Assembly (NCBI GenBank): GCA_015061575.1 | Contig: SUWF01000021.1 | Coordinates: 1 to 54,311, forward strand | From: Lentisphaerota bacterium | Lineage (GTDB): Bacteria; Verrucomicrobiota; Lentisphaeria; Victivallales; Victivallaceae | Direction: 5' to 3' | Length of the DNA stretch: 54,311 bases | Shown: in pieces, positions 1-8,559 of the stretch | How positions within the stretch are numbered: position 1 is the first letter of the stretch | How the letters are laid out: each line of letters begins with the position of its first letter | Translations under genes and position numbers: made by a program | The notes under the pieces: generated by a model | Database searches by the model: none | Told to the model about the DNA's origin: nothing | What the model saw: the letters and a program-made list of their open reading frames with translations, nothing else

Positions 1-777
1 GCTTGCCGTAACCAATCCCCGGGTTTTGGCAAAAAACTTGATCCAATAATATTTAAGCAGTTCAGCTGCCTGACTGCGAGTCAGCGTACCGTTGGCTATA
101 TCCCGCTCATAGTAGGGACTGAAAAGCTTATCAAAGCGCCCCATGGATCTGACCTGAATGCCGTCAAATTCAATAAGTTCATTAAACAGATAGCTCAGCT
201 GCAGCGCCTCCTGAAAACTCTGCGCCTTCCGGCTGGCCAGCTCCGCCAACCCGGCAGTCGGATGCACCGCATCAAAGCGTTTCAGCAAAGTTTTAACTCC
301 GTCGAATACCGTGGCCACAGCCTGATGATATACACTTTTGCCGCTCAATGATCGCTGATAAATGCCATCTATCCCCAAAGAGAATATACTTTGCCAATCC
401 GGACAAATATGACTGCAGCAATCCAACATTGCCCGGTAGCTGCCGTCGATAACGCCCAGTCGGTCGCCAAATTCATCCCGGGCCGCCTCCAGCCGCCAGC
501 GGTTGCGCAATTCCAAGAGCAAATCATAATGCGCAACCTTGCCGACAAAGTAATCATCAACTTCCGGTGCGATCGGAGCCTTGCTGCAAATAAGGTTAAA
601 AAACCATGCTTTAGTCATTAATTTGGCTTCTTCCGGAAATTCTATGCAATGCTCCTTAAACGCATCCAGTAACTGTTCCCGACTCCAGCCATCAGTATAG
701 TCCGCAATCTCATACTGCTTTTCCAATCGCTGCCGAACCGTATCAAACGGCGCCGGAACGAAACGGTGAGTTGGCAT
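1..777 (-). CDS. Glycyl-radical enzyme (pyruvate formate-lyase-like), N-terminal 259 residues, cut by window edge
   Basis: The frame is open from an ATG at 777 to the window's left edge with no stop, so the C-terminal half, including the glycyl loop, is missing. An SD-like GAGG lies 8 nt before the ATG. What is seen: an N-terminal 'PIAPEVDDYFVGK' segment (about residues 69-81), in the position of the 'pddlivG' segment of PFL-type glycyl-radical enzymes. Around residues 215-240 there is 'RSMGRFDKLFSPYYERDI' followed by 'GTLTRSQAAELL', which resembles the family's 'lGRFDq.l.pyye.D...G.lt..eA.ELL' block. The family carries out anaerobic radical C-C, C-O or C-N chemistry and needs an activating SAM radical enzyme, which is not in the window. 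The substrate cannot be told from this part. The family call is moderately secure; the subfamily is open. Confidence 0.68.
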   Translation of the reverse strand, partial: MPTHRFVPAPFDTVRQRLEKQYEIADYTDGWSREQLLDAFKEHCIEFPEEAKLMTKAWFFNLICSKAPIAPEVDDYFVGKVAHYDLLLELRNRWRLEAARDEFGDRLGVIDGSYRAMLDCCSHICPDWQSIFSLGIDGIYQRSLSGKSVYHQAVATVFDGVKTLLKRFDAVHPTAGLAELASRKAQSFQEALQLSYLFNELIEFDGIQVRSMGRFDKLFSPYYERDIANGTLTRSQAAELLKYYWIKFFAKTRGLVTAS

Positions 778-806
778 ATATCAATCCTCGTTTTTTTGAT
801 TTTTTT

Positions 807-821
807 CAAATATTATATTTG
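807..821. promoter_or_regulatory. 15-bp palindrome (7-1-7) upstream of the glycyl-radical enzyme
   Basis: CAAATATTATATTTG is a perfect 7-1-7 inverted repeat about 30 bp before the ATG of the minus-strand gene. Read on the minus strand it contains TATAAT, so it may coincide with the -10 element; no good -35 was found. It is a candidate operator. The bound protein is unknown, and a chance palindrome in AT-rich DNA is possible. Confidence 0.35.
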
Positions 822-1192
822 TCTGTTATAAAATATACATGATAACATGGTGCTTGTGAATAGGATTTTTTACAAATAATTTATGATTTTATGCCTTTTA
901 AGCAAAAAAAATAAAACCAATAATCTGCAGGCTTGTTTGCATCTGCATTGCCCCAAGTCAAGACAGCTTATAACATCACTACAATATGCAATTAATAAAA
1001 CTGCAATCATTCTGAGCAAACTCAGGATTTTATCCGAATCAAATACGTCAGGATGCCATGTAAAAGCAAATGACAAAAAATTAAAACTTTTTATACTCTA
1101 TGCAAATACTCTCAAATATGCGATAGTTTGGCTTTCTGGGGGATATTTTAAAGAAAAATCGAATTTTTTTTGAAAAATACCCTCAAATAAAT

Positions 1193-1220
1193 TTGCAAAA
1201 ATAAAACCGTGGTATATATT
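1193..1220 (+). promoter_or_regulatory. Promoter of the tRNA cluster
   Basis: TTGCAA, a 16-bp spacer and TATATT lie about 40 bp before the first tRNA base. The spacing and match to the sigma70 consensus are good, and the location is right for a tRNA operon. Confidence 0.6.
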
Positions 1221-1258
1221 AGTAACATGCACCAAGCAGTGCAGAGTTGATTTGGTAA

Positions 1259-1343
1259 GCCGACGTGGCGGAATTGGCAGACGCGCACGGTTCAGGTCCG
1301 TGTTCCGCGAGGAATGAGGGTTCGACTCCCTCCGTCGGTACCA
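1259..1343 (+). tRNA. tRNA-Leu (anticodon CAG)
   Basis: The acceptor stem GCCGACG pairs with CGTCGGT, with discriminator A and an encoded CCA. The anticodon stem CACGG/CCGTG encloses loop TTCAGGT, giving anticodon CAG, which reads CUG. The long variable arm and the GGTTCGACTCC T-arm are as expected for a class II leucine tRNA. It is the first of three tRNAs in one transcript. Confidence 0.96.
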
Positions 1344-1391
1344 TTTATAATTTTAGGATGCATGAGTATCCGGAGTTCTTTAGAAATTTTT

Positions 1392-1465
1392 GCGGGTATG
1401 GCATAACGGCTGTGCACCAGCCTTCCAAGCTGGATATACGGGTTCGACTCCCGTTACCCGCTCCA
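1392..1465 (+). tRNA. tRNA-Gly (anticodon TCC)
   Basis: The acceptor stem GCGGGTA pairs with TACCCGC, with discriminator T and an encoded CCA. The anticodon stem CCAGC/GCTGG has loop CTTCCAA, giving anticodon TCC (reads GGA and GGG). The T-arm is CGGGTTCGACTCCCG. Confidence 0.96.
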
Positions 1466-1489
1466 GTGCCAATACCGCACACTTTAAGT

Positions 1490-1574
1490 GGCTGGATTCC
1501 CGAGCGGTCAAAGGGGGCAGACTGTAAATCTGCTAGCGATGCTTTCGGTGGTTCGAATCCACCTCCAGCCACCA
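1490..1574 (+). tRNA. tRNA-Tyr (anticodon GTA)
   Basis: The acceptor stem GGCTGGA pairs with TCCAGCC, with discriminator A and an encoded CCA. The anticodon stem GCAGA/TCTGC has loop CTGTAAA, giving anticodon GTA. The long variable arm fits a bacterial tyrosine tRNA. Confidence 0.96.
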
Positions 1575-1589
1575 TTTTTTGAATACTGA

Positions 1590-1615
1590 CGGCAACAATC
1601 GTTGCCGTTTTTTTT
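1590..1615 (+). terminator. Intrinsic terminator of the tRNA operon
   Basis: A 7-bp stem CGGCAAC/GTTGCCG with loop AATC is followed directly by eight T residues, 15 bp after the tRNA-Tyr CCA end. Confidence 0.88.
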
Positions 1616-1895
1616 GCCTTATCTTCCTGTTTTTTTCTCTGTATTGTTAAACTTATTTTTTAACTGCGACTTTTGAAGGCTGTCAGGCAACCGGACTCAA
1701 ATCGGCTGAAAAAAACGAAAGCGTGTGGCTATATTTAGTACACCTCATAAGAAAATCATATATTTTCAGTATAAAAACCTTGATAAATATTACCATATTG
1801 CAATTTGGCCGGATCGTTAAGTTTTTTGTCGGTATTGTCAAGGTTTTTTGATTTTTTACAAGGTAAATTAGAATATAAACCATCGGAGGTTATAT
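1616..1895. other. Intergenic region before the sugar isomerase-like gene
   Basis: No gene seen. A weak promoter candidate (TTGATT about 17 bp before GAATAT) lies roughly 50 bp before the ATG at 1896, and a clear CGGAGG ribosome binding site sits 6 nt before it. Confidence 0.4.
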
Positions 1896-3263
1896 ATGAA
1901 ATTTGCTATTTTTGTTTCCAATCGCACAACATTTCCGCAACAGCTGGTCGCAGAAGCCATCAACGAAACCGCTTTGGCAATAAAAAAAGCCGGGCACACC
2001 CCGATCCTGCCGCCGGAGGGGGTAGCCGATGATGCCGGAGCGCTACGGTACGCTGAATTTCTTAAAAATCAAACCTGCGATGGGGTAATTGCCGTTTTTC
2101 CCAACTTTGGCGATGAATCCTCCTGCCTGACCGCCTTGCGGGATTTCGGCAAGCCCATACTTTTTATCGCCTGCAGTGACCGGCTGGATGCCATGAATTC
2201 AGCGACCAGGCGGGATGCGTTTTGCGGCAAAATAAGTGCAGTCAACCTGTTCCGCCAATGCCGGATACCGTGTACAGTGCTGGAACCGCACACAATCGAG
2301 CCATCCGGCGCGGCGTTTCAGGATAATATAAAAACATTTGCCGCCATCTGCCGGGTGGCCAACGGCATGAAAAAATTGCGAACCGGATCGATCGGAGCAA
2401 GATGCACGCCATTCAAAACTGTGCGCTTTGATGAAACTGCTCTGGAAAAATATCATATTTCCAACGAAGCCTTCGATCTCTCCGAACTCTTTGCCTTGAT
2501 AAAAAAGCTTCAGGATAATGACGAAAGCGTTCAAAATAAAGCTGGATTTATCAAAAATTACAGCCAATGGCCAGCCAACACTTCTGACGTGCAGCTGCGC
2601 ATGGCCAAGCTGGCGGTGGCGATTGAAAAAATGATCGAAAAATATCGACTCGATCTGGTAACCTTGCGCTGTTGGACTGAACTGGAAGAAGAGTTAAAGC
2701 TTTCGCCCTGCATGGTTCTTTCCATGCTCAATGACCGTCGGATAACAGCCAATTGCGAAGTTGATACCATCAATGCTATTGGTATGCATGTCTTGTCGCT
2801 GGCCGCCGATGCCCCTGCGGCCTGTTTGGATTGGAACAACAATTATGGCGATGAATTGAACAAATGTGTACTCTTCCATTGCGGTCCCACTGCGGCATCT
2901 TTGATGAAACCGGCAGCTAAAATCGTTGACCATCCGATGTTTGCCCGGGTACTGGGCTGCGGAAATGGTCTGGGCTGCAACGAAGGGCGCATGAAAGGAG
3001 GCGACTTTACCTGGCTGTCCGGCATGACCCGGGATGGGAAGTTGATCTTTGTTTTAGATAAAGGTAAATTTACTGACGATGAGTTGCCGTCGGACTTTTT
3101 CGGGTGCGGCGGCGTTGCTGAATTTACCGATTTTCAAAGCAAACTGCGTTCACTGCTGCGGTATGGGTTCCCCCACCACATGAGTTTAAGTTATGGAGAT
3201 AGTTTTACGGCCGTGGAAGAAGCTTTTTACAGCTATCTTGGCTACGAAACAATTACATTTTAA
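1896..3263 (+). CDS. L-fucose/L-arabinose isomerase-fold protein
   Basis: 455 residues; ATG preceded by CGGAGG at 6 nt. The N-terminal half is alpha/beta Rossmann-like ('MKFAIFVSNR', 'VIAVFPNFGDESSC', 'KPILFIACSD'), as in the first domains of FucI/AraA-type ketol isomerases. The C-terminal half contains 'NCEVDTINA' (Glu288), 'CLDWNN' (Asp312) and 'LFHCGPT' (His328). These are acidic and histidine residues in the order of the metal-binding Glu, Asp and His of the family. The fold is expected to interconvert aldoses and ketoses in the cytosol using Mn2+. Many bacteria carry such distant FucI-like proteins of unknown substrate near glycosidase loci, which fits here. It lies apart from the next gene by about 240 bp. 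The superfamily call is fairly sure; the substrate is unknown. Confidence 0.75.
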   Translation: MKFAIFVSNRTTFPQQLVAEAINETALAIKKAGHTPILPPEGVADDAGALRYAEFLKNQTCDGVIAVFPNFGDESSCLTALRDFGKPILFIACSDRLDAMNSATRRDAFCGKISAVNLFRQCRIPCTVLEPHTIEPSGAAFQDNIKTFAAICRVANGMKKLRTGSIGARCTPFKTVRFDETALEKYHISNEAFDLSELFALIKKLQDNDESVQNKAGFIKNYSQWPANTSDVQLRMAKLAVAIEKMIEKYRLDLVTLRCWTELEEELKLSPCMVLSMLNDRRITANCEVDTINAIGMHVLSLAADAPAACLDWNNNYGDELNKCVLFHCGPTAASLMKPAAKIVDHPMFARVLGCGNGLGCNEGRMKGGDFTWLSGMTRDGKLIFVLDKGKFTDDELPSDFFGCGGVAEFTDFQSKLRSLLRYGFPHHMSLSYGDSFTAVEEAFYSYLGYETITF

Positions 3264-3404
3264 GCCAATAATAATTGTAAATATCCCAGCAGGGGTTATA
3301 TTATTTACGGTTCAGAGCAGTATAAGCAAGCAGTAAAAGCAAAGAGAGCATGTTTTTATGCGAGCTATGATCCTGAATAAAAAATTAAATTTTCTTTGGA
3401 TTGA

Positions 3405-3422
3405 CGTATCTGCTCCGATACG
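3405..3422. repeat. Small inverted repeat between the isomerase-like and MBL genes
   Basis: CGTATC tgctcc GATACG is a perfect 6-bp inverted repeat with no T-tract, so it is not an intrinsic terminator. It could be an operator or nothing. It is the only structure noted in the 240-bp gap. Confidence 0.25.
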
Positions 3423-3507
3423 CAAAAATAGTGTGTTACTGTCCCCGGAATTTTGCAGCGGACAGAAAATACCGGCAAAGTAATTTTAACATTAAGTTGA
3501 GATGATT

Positions 3508-4170
3508 ATGCAGATAAAGCCTCTGATTACCGGTACGATCCAAAGTTGGCGTCATTTGCTGGTGCACAATGCTCCGGAGGGGATCCGTATGGAAGTACCG
3601 GTAAAATGTTTTTATATAGAACATGCCGGGCATAAACTGCTCTTTGACGCCGGACAAAAACCTTTGAATTATCAGCAGTTGCCCAATGCAGATTATCTGG
3701 TCAAAGTTACGGATCAGCAAACAGCCGCCGCCTTGCTCAAGCAAGCGGAAGTGCCGTTGGAAGATATTGAATATATAGTATTATCACATCTGCACAGCGA
3801 TCATTCTGCCGGGTTGGTTGATTTTCCCGGCGCAACAGTTTTGCTGCAAGCCAGCGAAGTTGCGGGAAAAGACCCGGCAAATTTTGCTGAAAATATCCAG
3901 CTGGTGACTGGGCAATGTGACATTTACGGCGATGGGCGTTTGATCATTTTGCCCTCATTCGGGCATACGCCGGGGCATCAGAGTTTGCTGATAACGCAGG
4001 ATGATTCCAGCCAACTGTTGCTGACCGGTGATGCAGCATACACTGCGGATGCGGTCAATTATGATTGTACGCCAGAAGAATATCGCCGGAAAACGGCATA
4101 TTTTGACACCTTGAAAGCGCTGCGAAAAATGCAGAATAACAATATAAAACTTATTTACAGTCATGAATAA
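3508..4170 (+). CDS. Metallo-beta-lactamase-fold hydrolase (N-acyl homoserine lactonase-like)
   Basis: 220 residues from the ATG at 3508. Another ATG sits two codons upstream, but the GAG at 3499-3501 is better spaced to 3508. The zinc-binding signature 'SHLHSDHS' (HxHxDH, residues 94-99), 'GHTPGHQS' (third metal-binding His), 'LLTGDAAY' (bridging Asp) and a terminal 'SHE' follow the MBL-fold order. Size and spacing resemble the AHL-lactonase branch of quorum-quenching enzymes, but that branch also holds general lactonases and esterases. Next to sugar genes, hydrolysis of a sugar lactone is an equally good guess. The AraC-type regulator follows 57 bp downstream on the same strand and may be co-transcribed. 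Confidence 0.82.
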   Translation: MQIKPLITGTIQSWRHLLVHNAPEGIRMEVPVKCFYIEHAGHKLLFDAGQKPLNYQQLPNADYLVKVTDQQTAAALLKQAEVPLEDIEYIVLSHLHSDHSAGLVDFPGATVLLQASEVAGKDPANFAENIQLVTGQCDIYGDGRLIILPSFGHTPGHQSLLITQDDSSQLLLTGDAAYTADAVNYDCTPEEYRRKTAYFDTLKALRKMQNNNIKLIYSHE

Positions 4171-4227
4171 GTCAACGGGTAAAAATGTGGGATATAAACT
4201 GTAACGTACTTTACAACTTGTTTGCTT

Positions 4228-5178
4228 ATGGAATACGATACTGACAATATCTTGCGGATCTCCGGCTGTGAATTTTTTTCGGGGCCCGATTTCAAATTGG
4301 CTGTAGTCGGCAAAAATGCCGGCTGCCGTCGTTGCGGGTGGAATGATTATACGTTTATTCCGCACAGTCACGATTTTTCGGAGATGGTGCTGGTTACTCA
4401 AGGCGAAGGCATACAGAATATTGATGGGGTGGATTTTCCATTGCGTCAGGGAGATTTGTTTCTACTGGAAGGTAAAACTGCGCACTTTTTCCGTAAAACA
4501 TCGGAGTTTGCGCTGTTGAATCTGCTTTTTGACCGGCAGACCCTGGATCTGCCGTGGGAACGTTTTCAGCGCTGCAATGGCTATAATCTGTTTTTTATGG
4601 TGGAACCGCGCCTGCGGACGCCGCGTACATTTTGTCAGCGGCTGCATTTGCCGATAGCACAACAGAAAACATTGGAAGATATGCTGTTGAATCTGCAAAC
4701 ACTGCTGACAGAAAAAAAGGCCGAAAATGAACTGCTGGCTTTAGCCAGATTGATCGAAATAATCCTCCTGGTATCCAATCTTTGCGAAGACAGACAGAGT
4801 CAGGATGACGACATGCTGCCGCGTATCGGCGAAGCAGTTGCCTTGCTGGAAAAAAATTTCACCCGGAACTTTTCATTGGAGGATCTTGCGCAGCGCGCCT
4901 GCATGTCCACCCGTAATTTCACGCGCTGTTTCAAACGCGGTACCGGCATGAGTCCCATTGCATTTTTGCAGGCAGTACGGCTGCGCCACGCTGCCGGATT
5001 GCTTAAAAACAGCTCGGAGCGGATCTCCGAAATAGCCTTTCAATGCGGGTTCCGGGATTCCAACTACTTCACAAAAATGTTTGCTTTGTACTATGGTGTA
5101 TCACCGATGGCGTACCGCAAACTCGGCTCACAACTGCCTCCGGGAAATAAGCTTGAGAGATCAGCAACAAAATCATGA
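4228..5178 (+). CDS. AraC-family transcriptional regulator
   Basis: 316 residues from the ATG at 4228; a TTG two codons upstream is the alternative start. No good ribosome binding site is visible for either. The N-terminal half is a cupin-like sensing domain: 'PHSHDFSEMVLVTQGEG' supplies the HxH region and 'LRQGDLFLLEGKTAH' the second cupin motif. The C-terminal 100 residues hold the two helix-turn-helix units: 'FSLEDLAQRACMSTRNFTR' and then 'RISEIAFQCGFRDSNYF', ending in the usual 'YYGVSPMAYRK'. Such proteins bind a sugar or similar effector and activate nearby operons. Candidates here are the isomerase/MBL genes upstream or the IclR-headed operon downstream. Confidence 0.9.
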   Translation: MEYDTDNILRISGCEFFSGPDFKLAVVGKNAGCRRCGWNDYTFIPHSHDFSEMVLVTQGEGIQNIDGVDFPLRQGDLFLLEGKTAHFFRKTSEFALLNLLFDRQTLDLPWERFQRCNGYNLFFMVEPRLRTPRTFCQRLHLPIAQQKTLEDMLLNLQTLLTEKKAENELLALARLIEIILLVSNLCEDRQSQDDDMLPRIGEAVALLEKNFTRNFSLEDLAQRACMSTRNFTRCFKRGTGMSPIAFLQAVRLRHAAGLLKNSSERISEIAFQCGFRDSNYFTKMFALYYGVSPMAYRKLGSQLPPGNKLERSATKS

Positions 5179-5279
5179 TAATTGTGATATTGTACTGTAA
5201 AGTCCAATATTGATTTTTCAACTCCGCTGAAGAATGTATTTTTTTCTGCAATATTTTTTTGTTTTTTATGATCAGTGAT

Positions 5280-5308
5280 TTGCTTTTTAAAGATTTTTAT
5301 GTTATTAT
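5280..5308 (+). promoter_or_regulatory. Promoter of the IclR-headed operon
   Basis: TTGCTT, a 17-bp spacer and TATTAT lie about 30 bp before the IclR start codon. This is a good sigma70-like match in an AT-rich gap. Confidence 0.55.
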
Positions 5309-5339
5309 ATTTTGCAGAAAGGAATTATAATTTCACATT

Positions 5340-6041
5340 ATGAAATCACTACATAAAACTTTTGACATTTTAGAATATGTTTTTTTACGCAACGGTGCCA
5401 GCGTTACTCCCAGCGAAGCTGCGGAGGCTCTCGGCATCAATCTGGTGACAGCTACCCGTATCATGAGCAGTCTGGTTGAGCGTGGGTATTTGATAAAGAT
5501 TTCCCGCAAAGATGGTTACGCTCCCGGCCCGATGATCATGACTCTGGGGACCCGGCACAACTGCTATGAACGTCTGACAGCGGCGGCCCGGCAGCCGGTG
5601 GAAGAACTTTCCAACCAACTCAACCGGCAGGTCAATTTATCAGTACTGGATGGTGAGCGGCGGGTGATGCTCTGTTATCAGCTCAATGGTATTTATGTGC
5701 GTCCGTGGGAGAATTTCTTTTTTCACTCGCACTACCGCACTGGCACCGGGCGCTGTCTTTTGTCCACGTTGGATTTCCCGACCGCCAGCAAACTGACTGG
5801 CGATGACGTTGCGGAGGATATTCTGAAAAAAGAGTTAAAAGACATTGCCCGTAAAGGTTATGCCCAATTTGAGTATGACGATGAAATCGTTTTTGGTCTA
5901 TTGATCAAAGTGCCGGGATTTCCTCCCGGCGCAATCGGTTTTGGTATTGACAAAGCTCATGCAGAAGAAGCTTTTGCCCTCGCCCGGCAAACCGTCAAAA
6001 CCATCATCGCAAATCTGAAAAATAAACTTAAAGATTATTAA
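5340..6041 (+). CDS. IclR-family transcriptional regulator
   Basis: 233 residues. The N-terminal winged helix-turn-helix spans about residues 1-70 ('SEAAEALGINLVTATRIMSS' is the recognition unit, followed by the wing 'ERGYLIKISRKDGYAPG'). The C-terminal effector-binding GAF-like domain includes 'RTGTGRCLLS'. The AAGGA motif lies 16 nt before the ATG, unusually far, and no better start was found. It is the first gene after a clear promoter and is followed at 19 bp by the SIS-domain gene. IclR proteins usually repress a neighbouring catabolic operon until the sugar or acid effector binds. By position its likely target is its own operon of SIS protein, LamG protein and glycosidases. Confidence 0.88.
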   Translation: MKSLHKTFDILEYVFLRNGASVTPSEAAEALGINLVTATRIMSSLVERGYLIKISRKDGYAPGPMIMTLGTRHNCYERLTAAARQPVEELSNQLNRQVNLSVLDGERRVMLCYQLNGIYVRPWENFFFHSHYRTGTGRCLLSTLDFPTASKLTGDDVAEDILKKELKDIARKGYAQFEYDDEIVFGLLIKVPGFPPGAIGFGIDKAHAEEAFALARQTVKTIIANLKNKLKDY

Positions 6042-6060
6042 CTCTAATCTGGAGAAAAAA

Positions 6061-7746
6061 ATGAGTAATTCAGCATTGGCAGCCGCCAGAAATTTTATTG
6101 AGCATGAAAAACAATTTCATTTGGGCTTTCTGCCCACCGAGCAATCTTCGCCGTTGACCAAAAATCTGGATAAAGAATTTGCCCGCGGTTCGATTTACGG
6201 CGTGGCAAACCTCCAGAGCGTTGACCGCAACGTATTGGCCATGGCCAGAAAAATCTTTGCATCCGCTGAATTTGCCAAGTTAGTCGCTGCCGGCGAAAAA
6301 GTGATCCGCTCCGGCGGCAAAGTGGTTTTTTCGGGTTGCGGAGCGACCGGAAGATTGAGTATCCTTCTGGAGTGCATGTACCGTGACTGCTGCGCTAATA
6401 CTCCGGAATTGGCTCAGTACCGCAACAACGTTTTCAGCATTATGACCGGCGGCGATTATGCGCTGGTGCGTTCGGTGGAGTTTTTTGAAGACTATCAGAG
6501 CTTTGGCCGCCAGCAGGTCAAAGAGCTGGATATGACCGACCGTGATATGTTGGTGGCGATCACCGAAGGCGGTGAAACCTCTTCCGTGCTGGGCACGGTT
6601 TTTGAAGCCCTCGACCGGGGATGTCAGACGTTTTTGATGTTCAATAATCCGGCGGATTTGCTGGCCGAACATCTGGAGCGTTCCCGGCAGGCCATTTGTG
6701 ATGAACGGGTTTGCGTGCTTGACCTTTATTGCGGTCCGATGGCGCTGGCCGGTTCGACCCGGATGCAGGCTACAACCTCCGAACAGCTTATTGCCGGGGC
6801 TGCATTGGAAAGTATTGTGCTGAAACTGTTGGGCAACGCCCTCCCCGATTATGCCCGGCTGTTTGAAACTTTGCTGGACGATCTGGAAAGTCCGGCGGCC
6901 CGGCAGGGCATTGCCGATTATATTGACTTTGAAGCCAACTGCTACAAAAACAAGGGGCTGCTGACCTACTTTGCGGATGATTATTTGCTGGATATCTTTA
7001 CCGATACCACGGAACGCTCCCCAACTTTTATGCTGCCGCCGTTCCGCAAATACGATGACAAAGTATCACCCAGGCCGTGGACTTTTGTCAAAAATCCGCT
7101 GCGCACTACCGATGAAGTCTGGAGTCACGGTATGAACCGGGAACTGCGTTGTCTGGATTGGAGTACGGATCTTTATCTGGCTATGGGCGCACCCGAAAAA
7201 GTTTTGACCAATCCGCCGCTGATCCAGGCCCGGGAACTGAAGAAATTTCTGGTTGGTTCAGAAGATATTGCCGATCGTATTTCCGGCGGCTGCGATGCAG
7301 CTGTGCTGGTGACTTTGAGTACCGGGCGCACCAATGCAGAATTAAAAACTGTCATGCAGGATATACAAAAACAACTTCCCTGCAGCAAACACCTTTCCAT
7401 TGGCTGCAGCTGCGGTGATTTTGCCGTGCCGTGCAAATTGGAACATTCACCGCTGGAAATCATGTCGCACATGGCGGTCAAACTGGTTTTGAACACTGCC
7501 TCCACCGGCATTATGGCTGTGCTGGGCCGGGTCACCGGCAACTGGATGAGCTATGTGGATGTATCCAACAAAAAACTTATCGACCGGGCCACCCGGCTGA
7601 TTTCCGAAATCGGCGAAATGGATTACGAAAAAGCCTGTATCATGCTTTTTGAAGCCATCGAAGAGCTTGCTGAATCCACAGCCGCTTCCGACGAAAGAGT
7701 TTCCACCGTACAGTATGTACTCAATAAGATAAAAAAACAACAATAA
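6061..7746 (+). CDS. Double SIS-domain protein of the MurQ/glucokinase-regulator (GKRP) type
   Basis: 561 residues; GGAG before the ATG. The first SIS lobe has '[17 protein letters not shown]' (compare the 'GaGtSGRL' phosphosugar-binding loop of MurNAc-6-phosphate etherase) and '[14 protein letters not shown]'. '[20 protein letters not shown]' follows. Near residues 465-520 there is '[18 protein letters not shown]' then '[17 protein letters not shown]', which closely follows the end of MurQ. MurQ is about 300 residues; this length fits the two-lobed GKRP-like group, which binds phosphosugars and may be enzymatic or regulatory. Its place after IclR and before glycosidase genes suggests handling of an amino-sugar phosphate or another phosphosugar released by the operon. 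Etherase activity is not proven. Confidence 0.8.
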   Translation: MSNSALAAARNFIEHEKQFHLGFLPTEQSSPLTKNLDKEFARGSIYGVANLQSVDRNVLAMARKIFASAEFAKLVAAGEKVIRSGGKVVFSGCGATGRLSILLECMYRDCCANTPELAQYRNNVFSIMTGGDYALVRSVEFFEDYQSFGRQQVKELDMTDRDMLVAITEGGETSSVLGTVFEALDRGCQTFLMFNNPADLLAEHLERSRQAICDERVCVLDLYCGPMALAGSTRMQATTSEQLIAGAALESIVLKLLGNALPDYARLFETLLDDLESPAARQGIADYIDFEANCYKNKGLLTYFADDYLLDIFTDTTERSPTFMLPPFRKYDDKVSPRPWTFVKNPLRTTDEVWSHGMNRELRCLDWSTDLYLAMGAPEKVLTNPPLIQARELKKFLVGSEDIADRISGGCDAAVLVTLSTGRTNAELKTVMQDIQKQLPCSKHLSIGCSCGDFAVPCKLEHSPLEIMSHMAVKLVLNTASTGIMAVLGRVTGNWMSYVDVSNKKLIDRATRLISEIGEMDYEKACIMLFEAIEELAESTAASDERVSTVQYVLNKIKKQQ

Positions 7747-7757
7747 AGGAGTCTGCA

Positions 7758-8531
7758 GTGAAAAAGCGTTTTACATTGATTGAGCTATTGGTTGTAATTG
7801 CCATCATCGCAATTTTGGCAGCTATGCTGCTGCCGGCGTTGTCCGCAGCCCGGGAACGGGCCCGCACCGCCGCCTGCATGAACAACCTCAAGCAAATCGG
7901 ACTGGCGGTAACCATGTATGCCGGTGATTTTGACGGCGTGCTGGTTCCAGCACTGGTTAACGGCAATAGTACCTGGAACTCGACCTGGATGGCCACGCTG
8001 GGCGGATATGCCGGAACTGCCACGACTGCGCCGGAAGATCCGCCATACGGCGTAAATTACAACCGGGGCTTGAGCAACAACAGTTTTGTCTGTCCCTCCG
8101 AAGGAACCAATATAGGCTCCAACGCCGGAGATTTTTCTTACGGTCACTACACTGCCAACGCTTTTCTGATGGCCGACCTGAAAGACGCAAACGCTGAATA
8201 CCGGCGCTTGTACCGCATCGATAAACTCTTTGATCCGAGCGCAATGAGAATTATTATGGACAACTGGGCCAAAGATAACTACAAAATTATGTACTCCACT
8301 TACGCCAGCTTCCGGCATGGCGGTGACAGCCGCACCAAAGCCGAAGTGCCTTCCAAGAGCGGGCGGCTTAACGTTGTTTTGGCCGACGGTCATGTGGAAA
8401 ATATGGACTTTACCCAGTTTGATCCCAGCGGAACCAGCAGCAAAGTGCCGTTCCGCTTCCCCAACGGCGACAACTCCGATACCAGTTTGTGTATCATTTA
8501 TATGCCCTATCAACAGCTTGATAAATATTAA
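7758..8531 (+). CDS. Prepilin-type N-terminal cleavage/methylation protein with H-X9-DG-like C-terminus
   Basis: 257 residues with a GTG start and an excellent AAAGGAG ribosome binding site 5 nt before it. The leader '[20 protein letters not shown]' is a class III signal; here the residue before the methylated Phe is Arg rather than the usual Gly. The hydrophobic helix ends in '[17 protein letters not shown]', then '[21 protein letters not shown]'. The C-terminal region has 'FRHGG' and later '[13 protein letters not shown]', the processing-associated H-X9-DG-like block of Lentisphaerota and Planctomycetota pseudopilin proteins. These are exported and inner-membrane anchored, and their role is not established. 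It sits inside a glycosidase operon, 11 bp after the SIS gene. A role in a type II secretion-like or surface-binding apparatus is inference. Confidence 0.9.
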   Translation: MKKRFTLIELLVVIAIIAILAAMLLPALSAARERARTAACMNNLKQIGLAVTMYAGDFDGVLVPALVNGNSTWNSTWMATLGGYAGTATTAPEDPPYGVNYNRGLSNNSFVCPSEGTNIGSNAGDFSYGHYTANAFLMADLKDANAEYRRLYRIDKLFDPSAMRIIMDNWAKDNYKIMYSTYASFRHGGDSRTKAEVPSKSGRLNVVLADGHVENMDFTQFDPSGTSSKVPFRFPNGDNSDTSLCIIYMPYQQLDKY

Positions 8532-8559
8532 TAAAAAGCAATCAAACAAGGTATTTGTT

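Larger units (their letters stand above)
778..1258. other. AT-rich intergenic region, divergent between the glycyl-radical enzyme gene and the tRNA cluster
   Basis: No convincing gene. Small open frames on both strands have no ribosome binding site and an unlikely composition. The stretch holds a 15-bp palindrome near the glycyl-radical enzyme start and, at its right end, a promoter facing the tRNA genes. Nothing else was recognised. Confidence 0.6.

Noticed and set aside
883..1173. Possible 96-residue plus-strand protein in the left intergenic region
   Set aside because: No ribosome binding site and a composition typical of AT-rich non-coding DNA. It overlaps another equally poor frame on the opposite strand.
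3436..3744. Minus-strand frame over the MBL-fold hydrolase start
   Set aside because: It lies opposite a well-supported gene and has no recognisable protein features.
3508..4170. Quorum-quenching AHL lactonase as a firm call
   Set aside because: The HxHxDH fold is certain, but specificity residues cannot be judged by eye and no quorum-sensing genes are nearby, so only the fold was called.
8317..8559. Longer start for the LamG protein inside the prepilin-like gene
   Set aside because: It would overlap the upstream gene by over 200 bp and bury the clear signal peptide that starts at 8560.
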